A stretch of DNA of 64,000 bases, from assembly GCF_002836775.1 (NCBI RefSeq), contig NZ_PJAQ01000068.1, forward strand, positions 558,001 through 622,000, written 5' to 3'. The notes beneath the pieces are model-generated. The model saw nothing but the letters and a program-made list of their open reading frames with translations, made no database searches and was not told the origin of the DNA. Below are positions 38,236 to 47,724 of this stretch, piece by piece (within the stretch, counting starts at the first letter, position 1; each line of letters begins with the position of its first letter). This stretch comes from Colwellia sp. 12G3 (GTDB lineage: Bacteria > Pseudomonadota > Gammaproteobacteria > Enterobacterales > Alteromonadaceae). The position numbers were made by a program, and so were the translations under genes.

Positions 38236-38351
38236 GGTTATATCCTCAAATGCAAGCAGGTTATTTTCTGCTTTAGTTATAGTATTATTCGCTACAAATA
38301 GAAATATTATGAGCAAATGACAGTATGAAATTTATAAACGCATTCTAGGAG

Positions 38352-38387
38352 AACCACCACAGAATGTGCTGGTTATTTTTGGTTTTT
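38352..38387 (+). other. Terminator-like hairpin with plus-strand U-tract upstream of putA
   Basis: A hairpin with arms 38352-38361 and 38365-38374 (10 bp, one mismatch, 3-base loop) is followed on the plus strand by ATTTTTGGTTTTTT. No plus-strand gene precedes it, so it would end an unannotated transcript antisense to the 5' part of putA, or be fortuitous. Confidence 0.35.
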
Positions 38388-38479
38388 TATTATTTTTTAT
38401 ACGGTGAAAAGCCAGAATGACAGTATAATATACTGCAAACTGGTTTTTTTACTGATTTATCTAGGAGTAACTAAGGCTA

Positions 38480-41095
38480 TTACTTATTCATTTGCTGAAT
38501 AATATAGTCTGTTGTATCTTCGGGTGACATCGGCTTGGCAAAATAGTAACCCTGACCATATACGCAGTCCATTTGTTGTAACAACTGAGCATCGGCTAAA
38601 TTTTCAATCCCTTCACCTACAGTAGACATTTGTAAGTTGTTTGCCAAATCTACAATGGTTTTAATGATAGCTCTATGGTTGTCATGTTCGTGAACATTAC
38701 TAATAAAAGAGCGGTCAATTTTTAGTACATCAATAGGGAATCGATGTAAGTAACCCAAGCTCGAATAGCCGGTACCAAAATCATCTAATAGTATTTTCAC
38801 ACCCATTTCTCTCAGGGCTTGCATATTGGTAAGCACTATTTCAGCGTTTTCCAACAAGGCACGCTCGGTTAACTCAACACGAAGGTTATGAGGTGCTAAA
38901 CCAGTCTCTTGTAAAATATTTTTAATATCTTGCGGTAAGGTCGTGCTAAAAAATTGTTTAGAAAATAAATTACAACTAACATAAAGGTCATCACAACCTA
39001 ACTCACGTTGCCATTGTTTCAGCTGCTGACAGGATTTTTCAATAATTTGAATATCAATTTCTTGTATTAAATCAGTCTCTTCCGCCAGAGGAATGAAATC
39101 ATTAGGATACACAAAACCACGTTTAGTGCTTTTCCAGCGAGCAAGTGCTTCAAAACCTTTAAGCTCTAGGTTATCGAGTTTAAGTATTGGTTGAAAGTAA
39201 GGGACAAACTCCTGCCAAGCTATAGCTTCTCTAATATCAGCTTCAAGGCTTAAGGCATTTTGTACCTTTTGATGCATACTATCGTCAAAGACTTCATAAC
39301 GTCCTCTGCCATTATCTTTGGCATGGTACATAGCAGTATCAGCATCTCGAAGCATAGTATTGGCGTCATCGTAACGTTTATTACTAAACGAAATACCAAT
39401 ACTCGTTCCGGTATAAACTAATTGATTATCAATCGTGAAAGGCTGTTCGAGAAATTCAGTGATACGCTGTGCGACTTCAAAAGCTTCATCATTTGAAGCT
39501 AAATCCTCAATTAGAATTACAAATTCATCCCCACCTAAACGAGCAACAGTATCTTTGTCACGAACAATCGCCAATAATTCACGGGCAATTATTTTCAATA
39601 AAACATCACCTGCATGGTGACCTAAACTATCATTAACGACTTTGAAGCGGTCTAAATCTAGAAATAGAACTGCAAATGAAAAATCATCTTTGCGCTTATC
39701 GCAGGCAATAGCATGATTGAGTAAGTCAAGAAATACGGTTCTGTTAGGTAGTCCTGTTAAACTGTCATGAGCGGCAGTGTGTTTTAATAATTTTTCAGCT
39801 TGTTTACGATGGGTAATCTCATCTTCAAGCGCAAGCGTGCGAAGCCTAACTTGTTGCTCTAATAACTCATGACTACGTCGTTCAAAATCAGCCAATTCTC
39901 GACGCTTAATCGCTGCCGAAACGTGGTTAGAGACAAAGTTAAGCAATTCAGCATCGTTTTGATTATAAGTGGTTTGATAATGATAGCTCTGTAAAACCAT
40001 AACCCCCAATAACTTACCTGAATAAATCAAGGGGACGCCTAACCAAGAATGTATGTCATCTTGGGGCTTTTTAGTTTCACCTTCAAGATGTAAACTCATC
40101 ATTTCTTGATAGGTCAGTAAAACGGTTTCACGACGTCGCAGTACTAAATCTGAATAGAGATTTGAAAGTTTTCGTGGCTGTAAATCAGTCACTAAATCCG
40201 ATGAATGTTCATCGACATAATAGGAGAATTTTAAGGTATCACTTAATTGATCATACTTGGCAATAAAAAAGTTCTTTGCATTGATCAACTGACCAATAAT
40301 GTTATGTACTTTACTATAGAAGGTATCTATATCAAGTTCGATATCCATCGTTAATTCGGATATTCGGTATAAAGATTCTTGTAATAATTCAGATTTTTCT
40401 CGGTCACGAATTTGTGCCATTAACTCTTTAGTACGCGCATTAACGGCATTTTTCAAACGTTGCTGATCTTGTAAACGCACCATGGCACCCACAATGTGCT
40501 GAGCAGCAAAAGTCAGTAGATTTAAATCGTTTTCATTATAACGAATTTTTTCATCATAACTTTGTATGGTAATAGTACCAATAACTAAGCCGTTTTGAAG
40601 TAAAGGTACGCCTAACCAGTCAGTCCCTCGGGCACCAAACTGTTTGATTTTATAATTATCAAAAAGCTGTTTTTCTAATTCAGGTGTTAAGAGCAGAGGT
40701 TGCTTTGATTCAATAACTAAATTAGTAAATGAGCCCTCGTAATCTAGATAATCTATGATGCCTGGCGGTTTTTCATCTTTTTCATCAATGAAATAAACAA
40801 ATTCTAAGGTATCAAACGTTTGATCATAGATAACAATAAAGAAATTTTCCGCTGTCATTAACGAGGCAATAGTTTTATGCACTTGCGGATAAAAACTATC
40901 AAGTTCATTACATTCTTGTGATAGCTGGTTGAGTTTAAATAATGCTGTATAACGCGCTTGCAAATCAGCATTTTTCTGTGCGAGAAAACCAATTTCCTCT
41001 GTCAACTCAGCAATACTTACATCATTTGTGAGCATTGGCTTTATTTGGCCTTTTATCTTATTAGCCTTTTGATTGTCAGAATCCAAAGTTATCAT
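38480..41095 (-). CDS. GAF-GAF-GGDEF-EAL cyclic-di-GMP signalling protein
   Basis: An 871-residue soluble protein with two GAF-like sensor domains in tandem (about residues 50-205 and 240-395, each with TAENFFIVIYDQ- or NAKNFFIAKYDQ-type strands and WLGVPL), a coiled linker, a GGDEF domain and an EAL domain. The active-site GGDEF is intact at 521-525 with the inhibitory I-site R-x-x-D at 512-515. The EAL motif at 648-650 and DDFGTGYSSL with KIDRSFI are intact, so both synthesis and breakdown of c-di-GMP are possible. No membrane span is seen. Its start is 12 bases after a small lipoprotein gene, suggesting an operon. Confidence 0.93.
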   Translation of the reverse strand: MITLDSDNQKANKIKGQIKPMLTNDVSIAELTEEIGFLAQKNADLQARYTALFKLNQLSQECNELDSFYPQVHKTIASLMTAENFFIVIYDQTFDTLEFVYFIDEKDEKPPGIIDYLDYEGSFTNLVIESKQPLLLTPELEKQLFDNYKIKQFGARGTDWLGVPLLQNGLVIGTITIQSYDEKIRYNENDLNLLTFAAQHIVGAMVRLQDQQRLKNAVNARTKELMAQIRDREKSELLQESLYRISELTMDIELDIDTFYSKVHNIIGQLINAKNFFIAKYDQLSDTLKFSYYVDEHSSDLVTDLQPRKLSNLYSDLVLRRRETVLLTYQEMMSLHLEGETKKPQDDIHSWLGVPLIYSGKLLGVMVLQSYHYQTTYNQNDAELLNFVSNHVSAAIKRRELADFERRSHELLEQQVRLRTLALEDEITHRKQAEKLLKHTAAHDSLTGLPNRTVFLDLLNHAIACDKRKDDFSFAVLFLDLDRFKVVNDSLGHHAGDVLLKIIARELLAIVRDKDTVARLGGDEFVILIEDLASNDEAFEVAQRITEFLEQPFTIDNQLVYTGTSIGISFSNKRYDDANTMLRDADTAMYHAKDNGRGRYEVFDDSMHQKVQNALSLEADIREAIAWQEFVPYFQPILKLDNLELKGFEALARWKSTKRGFVYPNDFIPLAEETDLIQEIDIQIIEKSCQQLKQWQRELGCDDLYVSCNLFSKQFFSTTLPQDIKNILQETGLAPHNLRVELTERALLENAEIVLTNMQALREMGVKILLDDFGTGYSSLGYLHRFPIDVLKIDRSFISNVHEHDNHRAIIKTIVDLANNLQMSTVGEGIENLADAQLLQQMDCVYGQGYYFAKPMSPEDTTDYIIQQMNK

Positions 41096-41107
41096 ACCGT
41101 TTAATTA

Positions 41108-41407
41108 TTATTGCTGAGATTCGGCTTTAACCGACTTTATAACGTCTTTAATTTTATGTTTATTACCACAAATCGCAGCTTGTTTCTCATCACGATAATA
41201 ACGTATGTCTACACAATCTTGTTGATAACGACGGTCTAATTCTGTACGAACAATCACACTTTTCGCATTAATAATTTGCTTATGTAGAGCCTGGCACTCT
41301 TGTATTTGTTCAGAGGCTAAGGTGACATCTTCACAAGCATTATCAACACTTGAACAACTTGCTAAGAGTGTAACGACTGAAAGTGATAAAAATATTGATC
41401 TATTCAT
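41108..41407 (-). CDS. Small hypothetical lipoprotein
   Basis: A 99-residue protein with a lipoprotein signal peptide: a hydrophobic core then the lipobox LLASC, lipidated cysteine about residue 18. The mature part is polar with four further cysteines (C24, C38, C65, C79 by count), which could form disulfides in the periplasm. I do not recognise the family. It is the upstream gene of a probable two-gene operon with the GGDEF-EAL gene, 12 bases apart, so it might act in the same signalling route. Confidence 0.75.
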   Translation of the reverse strand: MNRSIFLSLSVVTLLASCSSVDNACEDVTLASEQIQECQALHKQIINAKSVIVRTELDRRYQQDCVDIRYYRDEKQAAICGNKHKIKDVIKSVKAESQQ

Positions 41408-41456
41408 TTATTTGACTATTCCATTTACATTGGGAAACAACTTATTACTGCAAACC

Positions 41457-41495
41457 ATTATACCCAAGAAGCACTAAATTGCGAGGGCGCAATTT
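41457..41495. repeat. Short intergenic palindrome with TATACCCA flank
   Basis: An 8-bp perfect palindrome AAATTGCG - AGGG - CGCAATTT lies at 41476-41495, preceded by TATACCCAAGAAGCAC. The TATACCCA motif recurs at the palindromic element 59262-59315 and near 47851, hinting at a dispersed repeat family. No U-tract follows. Confidence 0.5.
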
Positions 41496-41562
41496 GTTCT
41501 CATTATTATCAAGTTGTTAGTAAAAAAAACAACACTTTACGGCTGTTTTTTAACCACTTACA

Positions 41563-42285
41563 TTAATTACCTATGTTATCCACTTCAGTTACACTTAACA
41601 CTCTACTTTCGCCACATTTAAGTGACTCATCTAAACTCAATTGTCCTATTGAGTGACGATGTAAGCCAATCACTGGATTACGAAAACGACCAAACATGCG
41701 TTTTATTTGGTGGTAACGCCCTTCAGTTAAGCTGACTTGTGCTTCAAAAGAAGAAACAATGTGCAAAATTGCTGGTTTTGTCGTTATGTTTTCAAAAGGA
41801 AAATACATTCCTTGAGCAAAAGCATCGATGTATTCTGCTGTTAAAGGGTTCTCTAGTGTCACTTGATAACATTTAGATACTTTATGTTCAGGTGAAGTTA
41901 ATCGCTCAGACCAACGACTGTCATTGGTTAGTAGCACCAGCCCTGAAGTATTTAAATCAAGGCGTCCAACAATATGTAAACTATCTCTAATTTCTTGAAC
42001 AAAATGTCCTGCAAGTAAATCAATCACCGTTTTATGTTTTTCATCCTTGGTCGCACAAACAACGCCAATAGGTTTATTCAGCATAATATAATGCGGCTGA
42101 TTTTCCTGCAGTACCTCATCATCCATAACGACATAAGAAAACTGATCTACTATTTGAGCAATATCAATGGCTAATACACCATCAACGTATACTCGTTTTT
42201 GCGCCAAAATAAGCCGTACTTTTTTACGGTTAATTTGACATAAGTCACTAATCAAACGGTCTAAGCGTGAAGTATTAATAGCCAT
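41563..42285 (-). CDS. rsuA: 16S rRNA pseudouridine synthase RsuA
   Basis: A 240-residue pseudouridine synthase of the RsuA/RluB/E/F family: an N-terminal S4 RNA-binding domain (RLDRLISDLCQINRKKVRLIL), then the catalytic domain with the conserved Asp in GRLDLNTSGLVLLTND, plus YIMLNKPIGVVCAT and GRYHQIKRMFG. Domain order and size fit RsuA, which modifies U516 of 16S rRNA; RluE/F paralogs cannot be fully ruled out. A small unknown gene ends 22 bases upstream in the same direction. Confidence 0.88.
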   Translation of the reverse strand: MAINTSRLDRLISDLCQINRKKVRLILAQKRVYVDGVLAIDIAQIVDQFSYVVMDDEVLQENQPHYIMLNKPIGVVCATKDEKHKTVIDLLAGHFVQEIRDSLHIVGRLDLNTSGLVLLTNDSRWSERLTSPEHKVSKCYQVTLENPLTAEYIDAFAQGMYFPFENITTKPAILHIVSSFEAQVSLTEGRYHQIKRMFGRFRNPVIGLHRHSIGQLSLDESLKCGESRVLSVTEVDNIGN

Positions 42286-42307
42286 AAATTTTGCTTATAT
42301 TCATTAA

Positions 42308-42736
42308 TTAGATACTTGCCAAAGATTGCTGCTGCGCAATTAAGTTAAGCACTTTATGCAATTTGGCTTGAATAAACCCCGTTAATAATCTTGGCTGTAA
42401 TGTTAATAACTCCAACTCTGATGTTGTAATCGCGATGACACAAAGCAATTGTTGCTCACCTTTGTTAAAGCAGCTAATAACATCATCAGAAAAATGACTA
42501 ACACTTACGTCACTAAGTGATAACTGGTCAAACTCTTCTTGGCGTTGATTAAAACTTGCAGGTGTCTCTAAGCATAAATGAATAATCAAAATATCCTCTT
42601 CATCACCATACCAATTAGCCGTTAATGTTTGAAAGTTGAACTGGGCTTCAAGTTTATTGCTTACCGATTTTAATTTGGAAAATTTATCGAGTAAGTCGGT
42701 ATTTACGTTTATCGTTATCGGTAAGGTTTCGGTCAT
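42308..42736 (-). CDS. Hypothetical protein, 142 residues, upstream of rsuA
   Basis: I do not recognise this gene. The protein has no signal peptide or membrane span, is acidic and leucine-rich, with two possible beta-alpha halves: LEAQFNFQTLTANWYGDEEDILIIHLCLE and a C-terminal helix QAKLHKVLNLIAQQQ. It lies 22 bases upstream of rsuA on the same strand, so the two are probably co-transcribed. It looks like a genuine gene because of its length, spacing and protein-like composition. Confidence 0.65.
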   Translation of the reverse strand: MTETLPITINVNTDLLDKFSKLKSVSNKLEAQFNFQTLTANWYGDEEDILIIHLCLETPASFNQRQEEFDQLSLSDVSVSHFSDDVISCFNKGEQQLLCVIAITTSELELLTLQPRLLTGFIQAKLHKVLNLIAQQQSLASI

Positions 42737-42873
42737 ATTTTATGCTCTTCATTTTATAAGCAATAAAATTGTTAGATAAAACGAGCTTAAGGACAATTTT
42801 AATCGCTATTTTCTGTACCTCATATCATAACCGTGTTGCATATAAACTTCAGCTTGTTCACTCAATATCATTA

Positions 42874-42895
42874 AAGTAACGTTATTAAGTTACTT
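42874..42895. promoter_or_regulatory. Possible enhancer-binding dyad upstream of the exporter operon
   Basis: A perfect inverted repeat AAGTAAC - 8 bases - GTTACTT lies about 220 bases upstream of the sigma-54-like element. That is the usual position range of an upstream activator site for an NtrC-type regulator, and such a regulator is encoded in the same block. The binding partner is inferred. Confidence 0.4.
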
Positions 42896-43094
42896 CATAT
42901 AGTAAAAGGATAACATTACACCGCATTACAAAAAAAATTTAGCCGTACATATATATTATTGGCCTCCTATTCTTTATTTCGCTATAGCCAACACAAAAGT
43001 CACTTTCGAACATTTACTTTTTAAAAGCGAACAGACTCAGCGCTAACAAAAACACAAAACACAATAAGTCACTGATTATTGACAAATTTTATTT

Positions 43095-43111
43095 TTGGCA
43101 CGGTAATTTCA
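43095..43111 (+). promoter_or_regulatory. Sigma-54-like -24/-12 promoter of the exporter operon
   Basis: The -24 element TTGGCACG is a full consensus match; after the correct spacing the -12 element reads TTTCA instead of TTGCA. It lies about 37 bases before the adaptor ATG. The single deviation is in the conserved -12 G, so activity needs proof. Confidence 0.5.
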
Positions 43112-43148
43112 TTACAATAACATCAAGTATGAATAACAGTGAACATTT

Positions 43149-44387
43149 ATGAAAATTGCACTTACTAAAAAACAACCTTGGAAAAAGTGGACAGCTATCG
43201 CCAGCTTTACGGTATTAATGGCTTATGCCGGTTATAGCGTCAGTGGTAAAGCAACAAAATCGATTGCTTTAAGCCAGCTAAGCTTTCAAACAGTCGTTCA
43301 GGGCAACTTAGATATTTATGCTAATGCCTATGGCGAGTTTGCTTCAGCAAAAGAGCGTTTATTAACGGCGCCAGCGTTAGGTAAAGTGTCTGAAATTTTA
43401 GTTCGCCCTGGTACTAAGGTAACGCCTAACACTGTCATTTTGCACTTATCAAATCCTAAACTAGTGCAAGAAGTAAATGCCGCCAACGGCCAGCTTGCTC
43501 AGCAATTGGCACAAAGAGAAGCGTTTAAATATGAGCAACAAAGTGAACGTTTGAATTATCAAGGTCGCATTGCCGACATTGAAGCTGAAATCGAAAAAGC
43601 TCAACTTGAATTATCAGTAAATAAAAATCTGATGGACTTAGGTGTTTCTTCAAAAATAGAGTTACAGCGCGCCAAATTAGCGGTTAAACAAGAAAGTAAA
43701 AAGCTAGGTTTTGAAAATAAAAAATATAAGCAGTTTATCGAAATGCAGGGTTATCAGCTTACTCAGCGGGATATCACTATCAAGCAACAACGGGCGCAAG
43801 TTAGCTTACTTGAGCAACAGCTTGATGATATGAAGGTAAAAGCAGGCATTAAGGGGTCTCTGCAAACGTTAGAAATTGAGTTAGGTCAAAGTGTTCAGCT
43901 AGGTCAGTCGTTAGCAAAAGTAGGCAGTGATGAAGAGCTAATAGCCCGTTTACGGTTACCTCAAAACCAAGCCGATCAAATAGACATTAACGCACCCGTT
44001 TTGATTGATACGCAAAAAGGTATTATTAAAGCCCATATCACCCGTATTGAAAGTGTTGTTAGTAACGGTTCCGTACTTGCTGAGGCTGTCATTGATGAAG
44101 CGTTAACGTCCAATGCACGACCTGCATTATCAATTTCAGCACAAGTATTTGTTCAACACCAACAAGGTGTTAGCTATATAGAGCAAGTACCTGGCTTGCG
44201 ACCTCGCAGTAAACAGAGCCTTTTTGTCCGCGATACTAACAACACATTAATCCAGAGAGACATCACCTTTGGCGAATTATCAAAAAATAAATTAATTATC
44301 ACTTCAGGATTAACAGCTGGTGAGCAGTTAGTGAGCAGTGATACGCAATCATATAATAAATACCAGCAACTTTTGATCATTGAATAA
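43149..44387 (+). CDS. MacA-like periplasmic adaptor of an ABC exporter (HlyD family)
   Basis: A 412-residue membrane-fusion protein with one N-terminal membrane anchor (WTAIASFTVLMAYAGYSV). The lipoyl/barrel-sandwich half-motif LLTAPALGKVSEILVRPGTKV is followed by a long alpha-hairpin of E/Q/K-rich coiled coil (about residues 110-230), the second lipoyl half near KAGIKGSLQTLEIELGQSV, and a beta-barrel with a membrane-proximal domain. It should bridge the inner-membrane ABC permease to an outer-membrane channel; no TolC gene is nearby. It is first in the block and directly follows the sigma-54-like promoter. Confidence 0.9.
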   Translation: MKIALTKKQPWKKWTAIASFTVLMAYAGYSVSGKATKSIALSQLSFQTVVQGNLDIYANAYGEFASAKERLLTAPALGKVSEILVRPGTKVTPNTVILHLSNPKLVQEVNAANGQLAQQLAQREAFKYEQQSERLNYQGRIADIEAEIEKAQLELSVNKNLMDLGVSSKIELQRAKLAVKQESKKLGFENKKYKQFIEMQGYQLTQRDITIKQQRAQVSLLEQQLDDMKVKAGIKGSLQTLEIELGQSVQLGQSLAKVGSDEELIARLRLPQNQADQIDINAPVLIDTQKGIIKAHITRIESVVSNGSVLAEAVIDEALTSNARPALSISAQVFVQHQQGVSYIEQVPGLRPRSKQSLFVRDTNNTLIQRDITFGELSKNKLIITSGLTAGEQLVSSDTQSYNKYQQLLIIE

Positions 44388-44503
44388 TAACAACAATTTA
44401 AGGCGAATACGTAAGTAATCACCAATTAACTACACACACTATAAAGCAATAAATGCTACGCGATAAAGACTTAGTAGCAACTAAACAAATTAAGGAAAAC
44501 TTC

Positions 44504-45235
44504 ATGAAAAATATAGTTACCATGTCAAACATCCACAAACGTTACGACGGTCAACAAATTGAAACTCATGCCCTACAAGGTGTTAGTTTAGAAATAAACC
44601 AAGGCGAATTTGTTGCTATTACGGGTCCTTCTGGCTGTGGTAAGTCGACATTACTATCAATTATGGGCTTAATGGACTCTGCTACTGAAGGCGAATATCA
44701 GCTGGCTAACATTGCTACCGCGGGTTTAAAGGTTGACCAACGCACTCAAATTCGTAATGAGCATATTGGCTATGTTTTTCAATCGTTCAACTTAATAGAC
44801 AACTTAACCGTGTTTGAAAACGTAGCATTACCACTTGAGCACAGAGGTTGTGCTAAAAGCGAGATTAAAACACGAGTTGAAACGGTGTTAACCCAAGTTG
44901 ATATGTTACATAGACAGCATTATCGTCCTAACCAATTATCTGGTGGTCAACAACAACGTATTGCTATTGCCCGTGCTCTAGTAGGCAAGCCTGACTTGAT
45001 ATTAGTTGATGAGCCAACAGGTAACTTAGACAGTAAAAATGGCGATCAAGTTATGTCGTTGTTAGAACAGCTAAACAAAAACGGTTCAACTATTGTCATG
45101 GTTACTCACGATAGTCGTTATTCACGCTGCGCGAGTCGTCAAATTCAGTTGCTTGATGGTCAAATTGTTGCCGAAATCAACGCGAGTCAAAGCACTTTTG
45201 AGCATAATGAAAAGACATTGCAGGGGGTTGCATGA
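44504..45235 (+). CDS. ABC transporter ATP-binding protein (MacB/LolD type)
   Basis: A 243-residue ATPase. Walker A is GPSGCGKST, the Q-loop lies in YVFQSFNLIDNLTVFENV, the signature is LSGGQQQRIAIARAL, Walker B is LILVDEPTGNLDS and the H-switch is MVTHDSR. The FQSFNLI segment is typical of the MacB/LolD/FtsE group. The frame opens at 44453, but the ATG at 44504 has AAGGAAAA upstream and begins with the family-like MKNIVTMSNIHKRYDG. It ends in a 4-base ATGA overlap with the permease gene, showing translational coupling. Confidence 0.93.
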   Translation: MKNIVTMSNIHKRYDGQQIETHALQGVSLEINQGEFVAITGPSGCGKSTLLSIMGLMDSATEGEYQLANIATAGLKVDQRTQIRNEHIGYVFQSFNLIDNLTVFENVALPLEHRGCAKSEIKTRVETVLTQVDMLHRQHYRPNQLSGGQQQRIAIARALVGKPDLILVDEPTGNLDSKNGDQVMSLLEQLNKNGSTIVMVTHDSRYSRCASRQIQLLDGQIVAEINASQSTFEHNEKTLQGVA

Positions 45236-47724
45236 GTTTATTCAAAAAGTCCTTAATTCAAGGAGTCACACGGGTATTTTCATTACCGCGTTTAAGCGTA
45301 CCGTTAATATTAACGCTTGGTTTAACGTTAGGTGCAGTTCTCAGTGTTATTTCAATTTCATCAACCTTGTTGTACCAACCACTACAAGGCGTTAAAAATG
45401 AGGCTTCACTACAAACTCTTGATTATCGTTTCAAAATGTCAGACACCTTAAGTGTTTCCTATTGGAACATGAATCGCTTAGCTGACTTTAGAGAGCAATT
45501 TGGCGATTTAGGCGATTGGGCCGGTATCGCGCCCTCTGAGCAAGATGTTGTTGTTAACAACACCACGTTTGCAACAACCCGTTACGATGCATCGAATAAT
45601 ATTTTGTCAGTCTTAGGCAGCCAATTATTACTTGGGGATGGCGTTACGATAGAGGCACCTGAAAAATATGTGTGGATATCTAAAAGCCTTTGGGAGAATG
45701 CCTTTGCCGGCGTTAAGTCTGTTATAGGTAAACAAATAACACTGAATAATAAAAACTATATCGTTGCAGGTGTTATTGAAGATGTTATGGCGATAAAAAG
45801 TAACCAAGCGATTCTTGGCCAACAGGTTTGGTTTATTACCAATCTAGAGTTAATCAAAGCGAAGACAGATAATATCGGTAATATTAGTAATGAGATTGAC
45901 ACTTTATTATTAAAATCAGCGAATGGCGCAGCAACACTACCATCACAAGTGCAAGTAGATGCTTGGCTAGAAGATTATGTCACTCGAAATGTCGATGGTG
46001 AGCAGGTACAAATGTTTTTGGATTTCATGACAAATACCAAAAAAGAACTTATTGGCAATAGCTATCGCAGTAATATGCTTGGTGAAACCGAAGGTTTACT
46101 TATCGCCTTGTTTGGCGCAGTTATTGGCTTGTTATTAATGGCGACACTTAATTTATTAAACCTCTTTATCGCCCATTATCAAGGTAGAACCAAAGAGTTC
46201 GCCATTCAAATCAGTCTTGGGGCAAGCTTAACTAAAGTAAGGTTACTGGTATTACTTGAGAATCTACCTAGCTTTATTCTCGCGGCATTCACTGGTTTAT
46301 TGGTCACGGGTTGGGCATTAAAAAGTTTACCGCTAATTGCCGGTGATAGCCTACCCATGATAGATGCCATTGGCATTGACAGTACAACCATGCTTGCTTC
46401 AATCGCCATTATTTTAGCACTGAGCATTTTATTTAGTGCGCTAGCCCTGGTTGATATTGATAAACAAGCACTTAGTAATAACTTAAATAGCAGTGGTAAA
46501 GGTATTCAAGCACAGAGTAATCAATGGCTTAGTCGAGTATTAATGGTGCTGCAATTATCAATAGCCTCGGTTCTACTTACCGCTTCGGTGATGATTGCGA
46601 TGCAAAGCTACCAAGCAGTTTACCAAGACACTGGGTATGACATTGGTAATAGCTATGAAATTGGCGTAACCGTTAGTGATGAAGAATATGTTACCCAATT
46701 AAATACCTTTGAAGATTACGGTAAAAGTGAAGCGAAACAATTGCTTGATAATGTTGCTAACCTAATAGAGCAACAAGTCAGCGATAGCGAAGTCATTGTA
46801 CCAAACTATGGTCCTTTGTCTGATTCACTTCGTGTAAATGCCTTTGTAGATGAAGACTCTGGTATACGTGTTATTCACCAAATAAAGACCTTAAGCGCGA
46901 CTTATTTTTCTACCTTTAATATTCCTATATTAGCGGGTGCGAATCTTAGCCAAGCACAAATTGATAATGATGAAGATAGAATAGTGATTGATGAAAATAT
47001 GGCAAAGACACTTTTTTCAAACTTATCGTTGCGAGAGGTTATTGGGAAAACGATTCAAATGAGTGCTGATGGCTCAACACCTCCATCCATTGTTACTGGC
47101 ATAGTCGCCAATACACTCGGTCAAACAGGTATAGCCGAGCCACTGGGTTTACCTTCTATTTACTCTCATAGAGTAAATCCTGGCACGACCCTACAATTTA
47201 CGGTGATGTTACCGCCAGGAAAAACGATTACAGCCGATATGTTAGAGAGTGAAATAAAGCGTCAATTCCCACGTTTAACTAACCTAGAGATTCAGTCACT
47301 CAAGAGTATTTGGCAAAGACAAACGCTGAATCAACGCCTAAGTTTATGGATAGTATTAGCCATGACAGGTTTAACACTTTTCCTTGCCGCTATTGGTGTT
47401 GCTGGGTTAACGCAAATGACCACTAACCATAGAAAATATGAACTGGCTGTGCGTATGGCAACCGGTGCTAAACAAGCTAGATTAGTTAACTTTATTCTTA
47501 AAGATGCGTTATCTATGTTAGTGATTGGTTTGGGGTTAGGCTTTATTGTTTCTGTCTTTGGTTATCAACAAGTATCACAAAACTTAGAGATGTTACCTGA
47601 TTTTAACTGGTTAGCGATGGCTTTATTAGATGCAGCGTTGACCATTATTGTTATTTTATCGGTAATTATGCCCGCATGGCGAGTGATTAGCAGCGACCCT
47701 ATGCAGGCGCTACGTGCAGAATAA
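45232..47724 (+). CDS. ABC transporter permease with two MacB/FtsX modules
   Basis: An 830-residue permease. It has an N-terminal span (about residues 22-45), a large periplasmic MacB_PCD domain, a three-span FtsX block (about 285-405), a fourth span near 435-455 starting a second periplasmic domain, and a final three-span FtsX block (about 705-825) ending MPAWRVISSDPMQALRAE. This duplicated layout is typical of exporters for peptides or lipids (SalY/YknZ-like) rather than the single-module MacB. With the upstream adaptor and ATPase it forms a tripartite efflux system; the cargo is unknown. Confidence 0.9.
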   Translation: MSLFKKSLIQGVTRVFSLPRLSVPLILTLGLTLGAVLSVISISSTLLYQPLQGVKNEASLQTLDYRFKMSDTLSVSYWNMNRLADFREQFGDLGDWAGIAPSEQDVVVNNTTFATTRYDASNNILSVLGSQLLLGDGVTIEAPEKYVWISKSLWENAFAGVKSVIGKQITLNNKNYIVAGVIEDVMAIKSNQAILGQQVWFITNLELIKAKTDNIGNISNEIDTLLLKSANGAATLPSQVQVDAWLEDYVTRNVDGEQVQMFLDFMTNTKKELIGNSYRSNMLGETEGLLIALFGAVIGLLLMATLNLLNLFIAHYQGRTKEFAIQISLGASLTKVRLLVLLENLPSFILAAFTGLLVTGWALKSLPLIAGDSLPMIDAIGIDSTTMLASIAIILALSILFSALALVDIDKQALSNNLNSSGKGIQAQSNQWLSRVLMVLQLSIASVLLTASVMIAMQSYQAVYQDTGYDIGNSYEIGVTVSDEEYVTQLNTFEDYGKSEAKQLLDNVANLIEQQVSDSEVIVPNYGPLSDSLRVNAFVDEDSGIRVIHQIKTLSATYFSTFNIPILAGANLSQAQIDNDEDRIVIDENMAKTLFSNLSLREVIGKTIQMSADGSTPPSIVTGIVANTLGQTGIAEPLGLPSIYSHRVNPGTTLQFTVMLPPGKTITADMLESEIKRQFPRLTNLEIQSLKSIWQRQTLNQRLSLWIVLAMTGLTLFLAAIGVAGLTQMTTNHRKYELAVRMATGAKQARLVNFILKDALSMLVIGLGLGFIVSVFGYQQVSQNLEMLPDFNWLAMALLDAALTIIVILSVIMPAWRVISSDPMQALRAE

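Larger units (their letters stand above)
42737..43148. other. Long regulatory intergenic region upstream of the exporter operon
   Basis: 412 bases without a gene between the divergent rsuA-side gene and the exporter adaptor. It contains the dyad at 42874-42895 and the sigma-54-like promoter at 43095-43111, described separately. The rest is AT-rich with no further clear signal. Confidence 0.7.

Noticed and set aside
41510..41545. A-rich and T-rich segment after rsuA as an intrinsic terminator
   Set aside because: The possible stem is too short and weak to claim.
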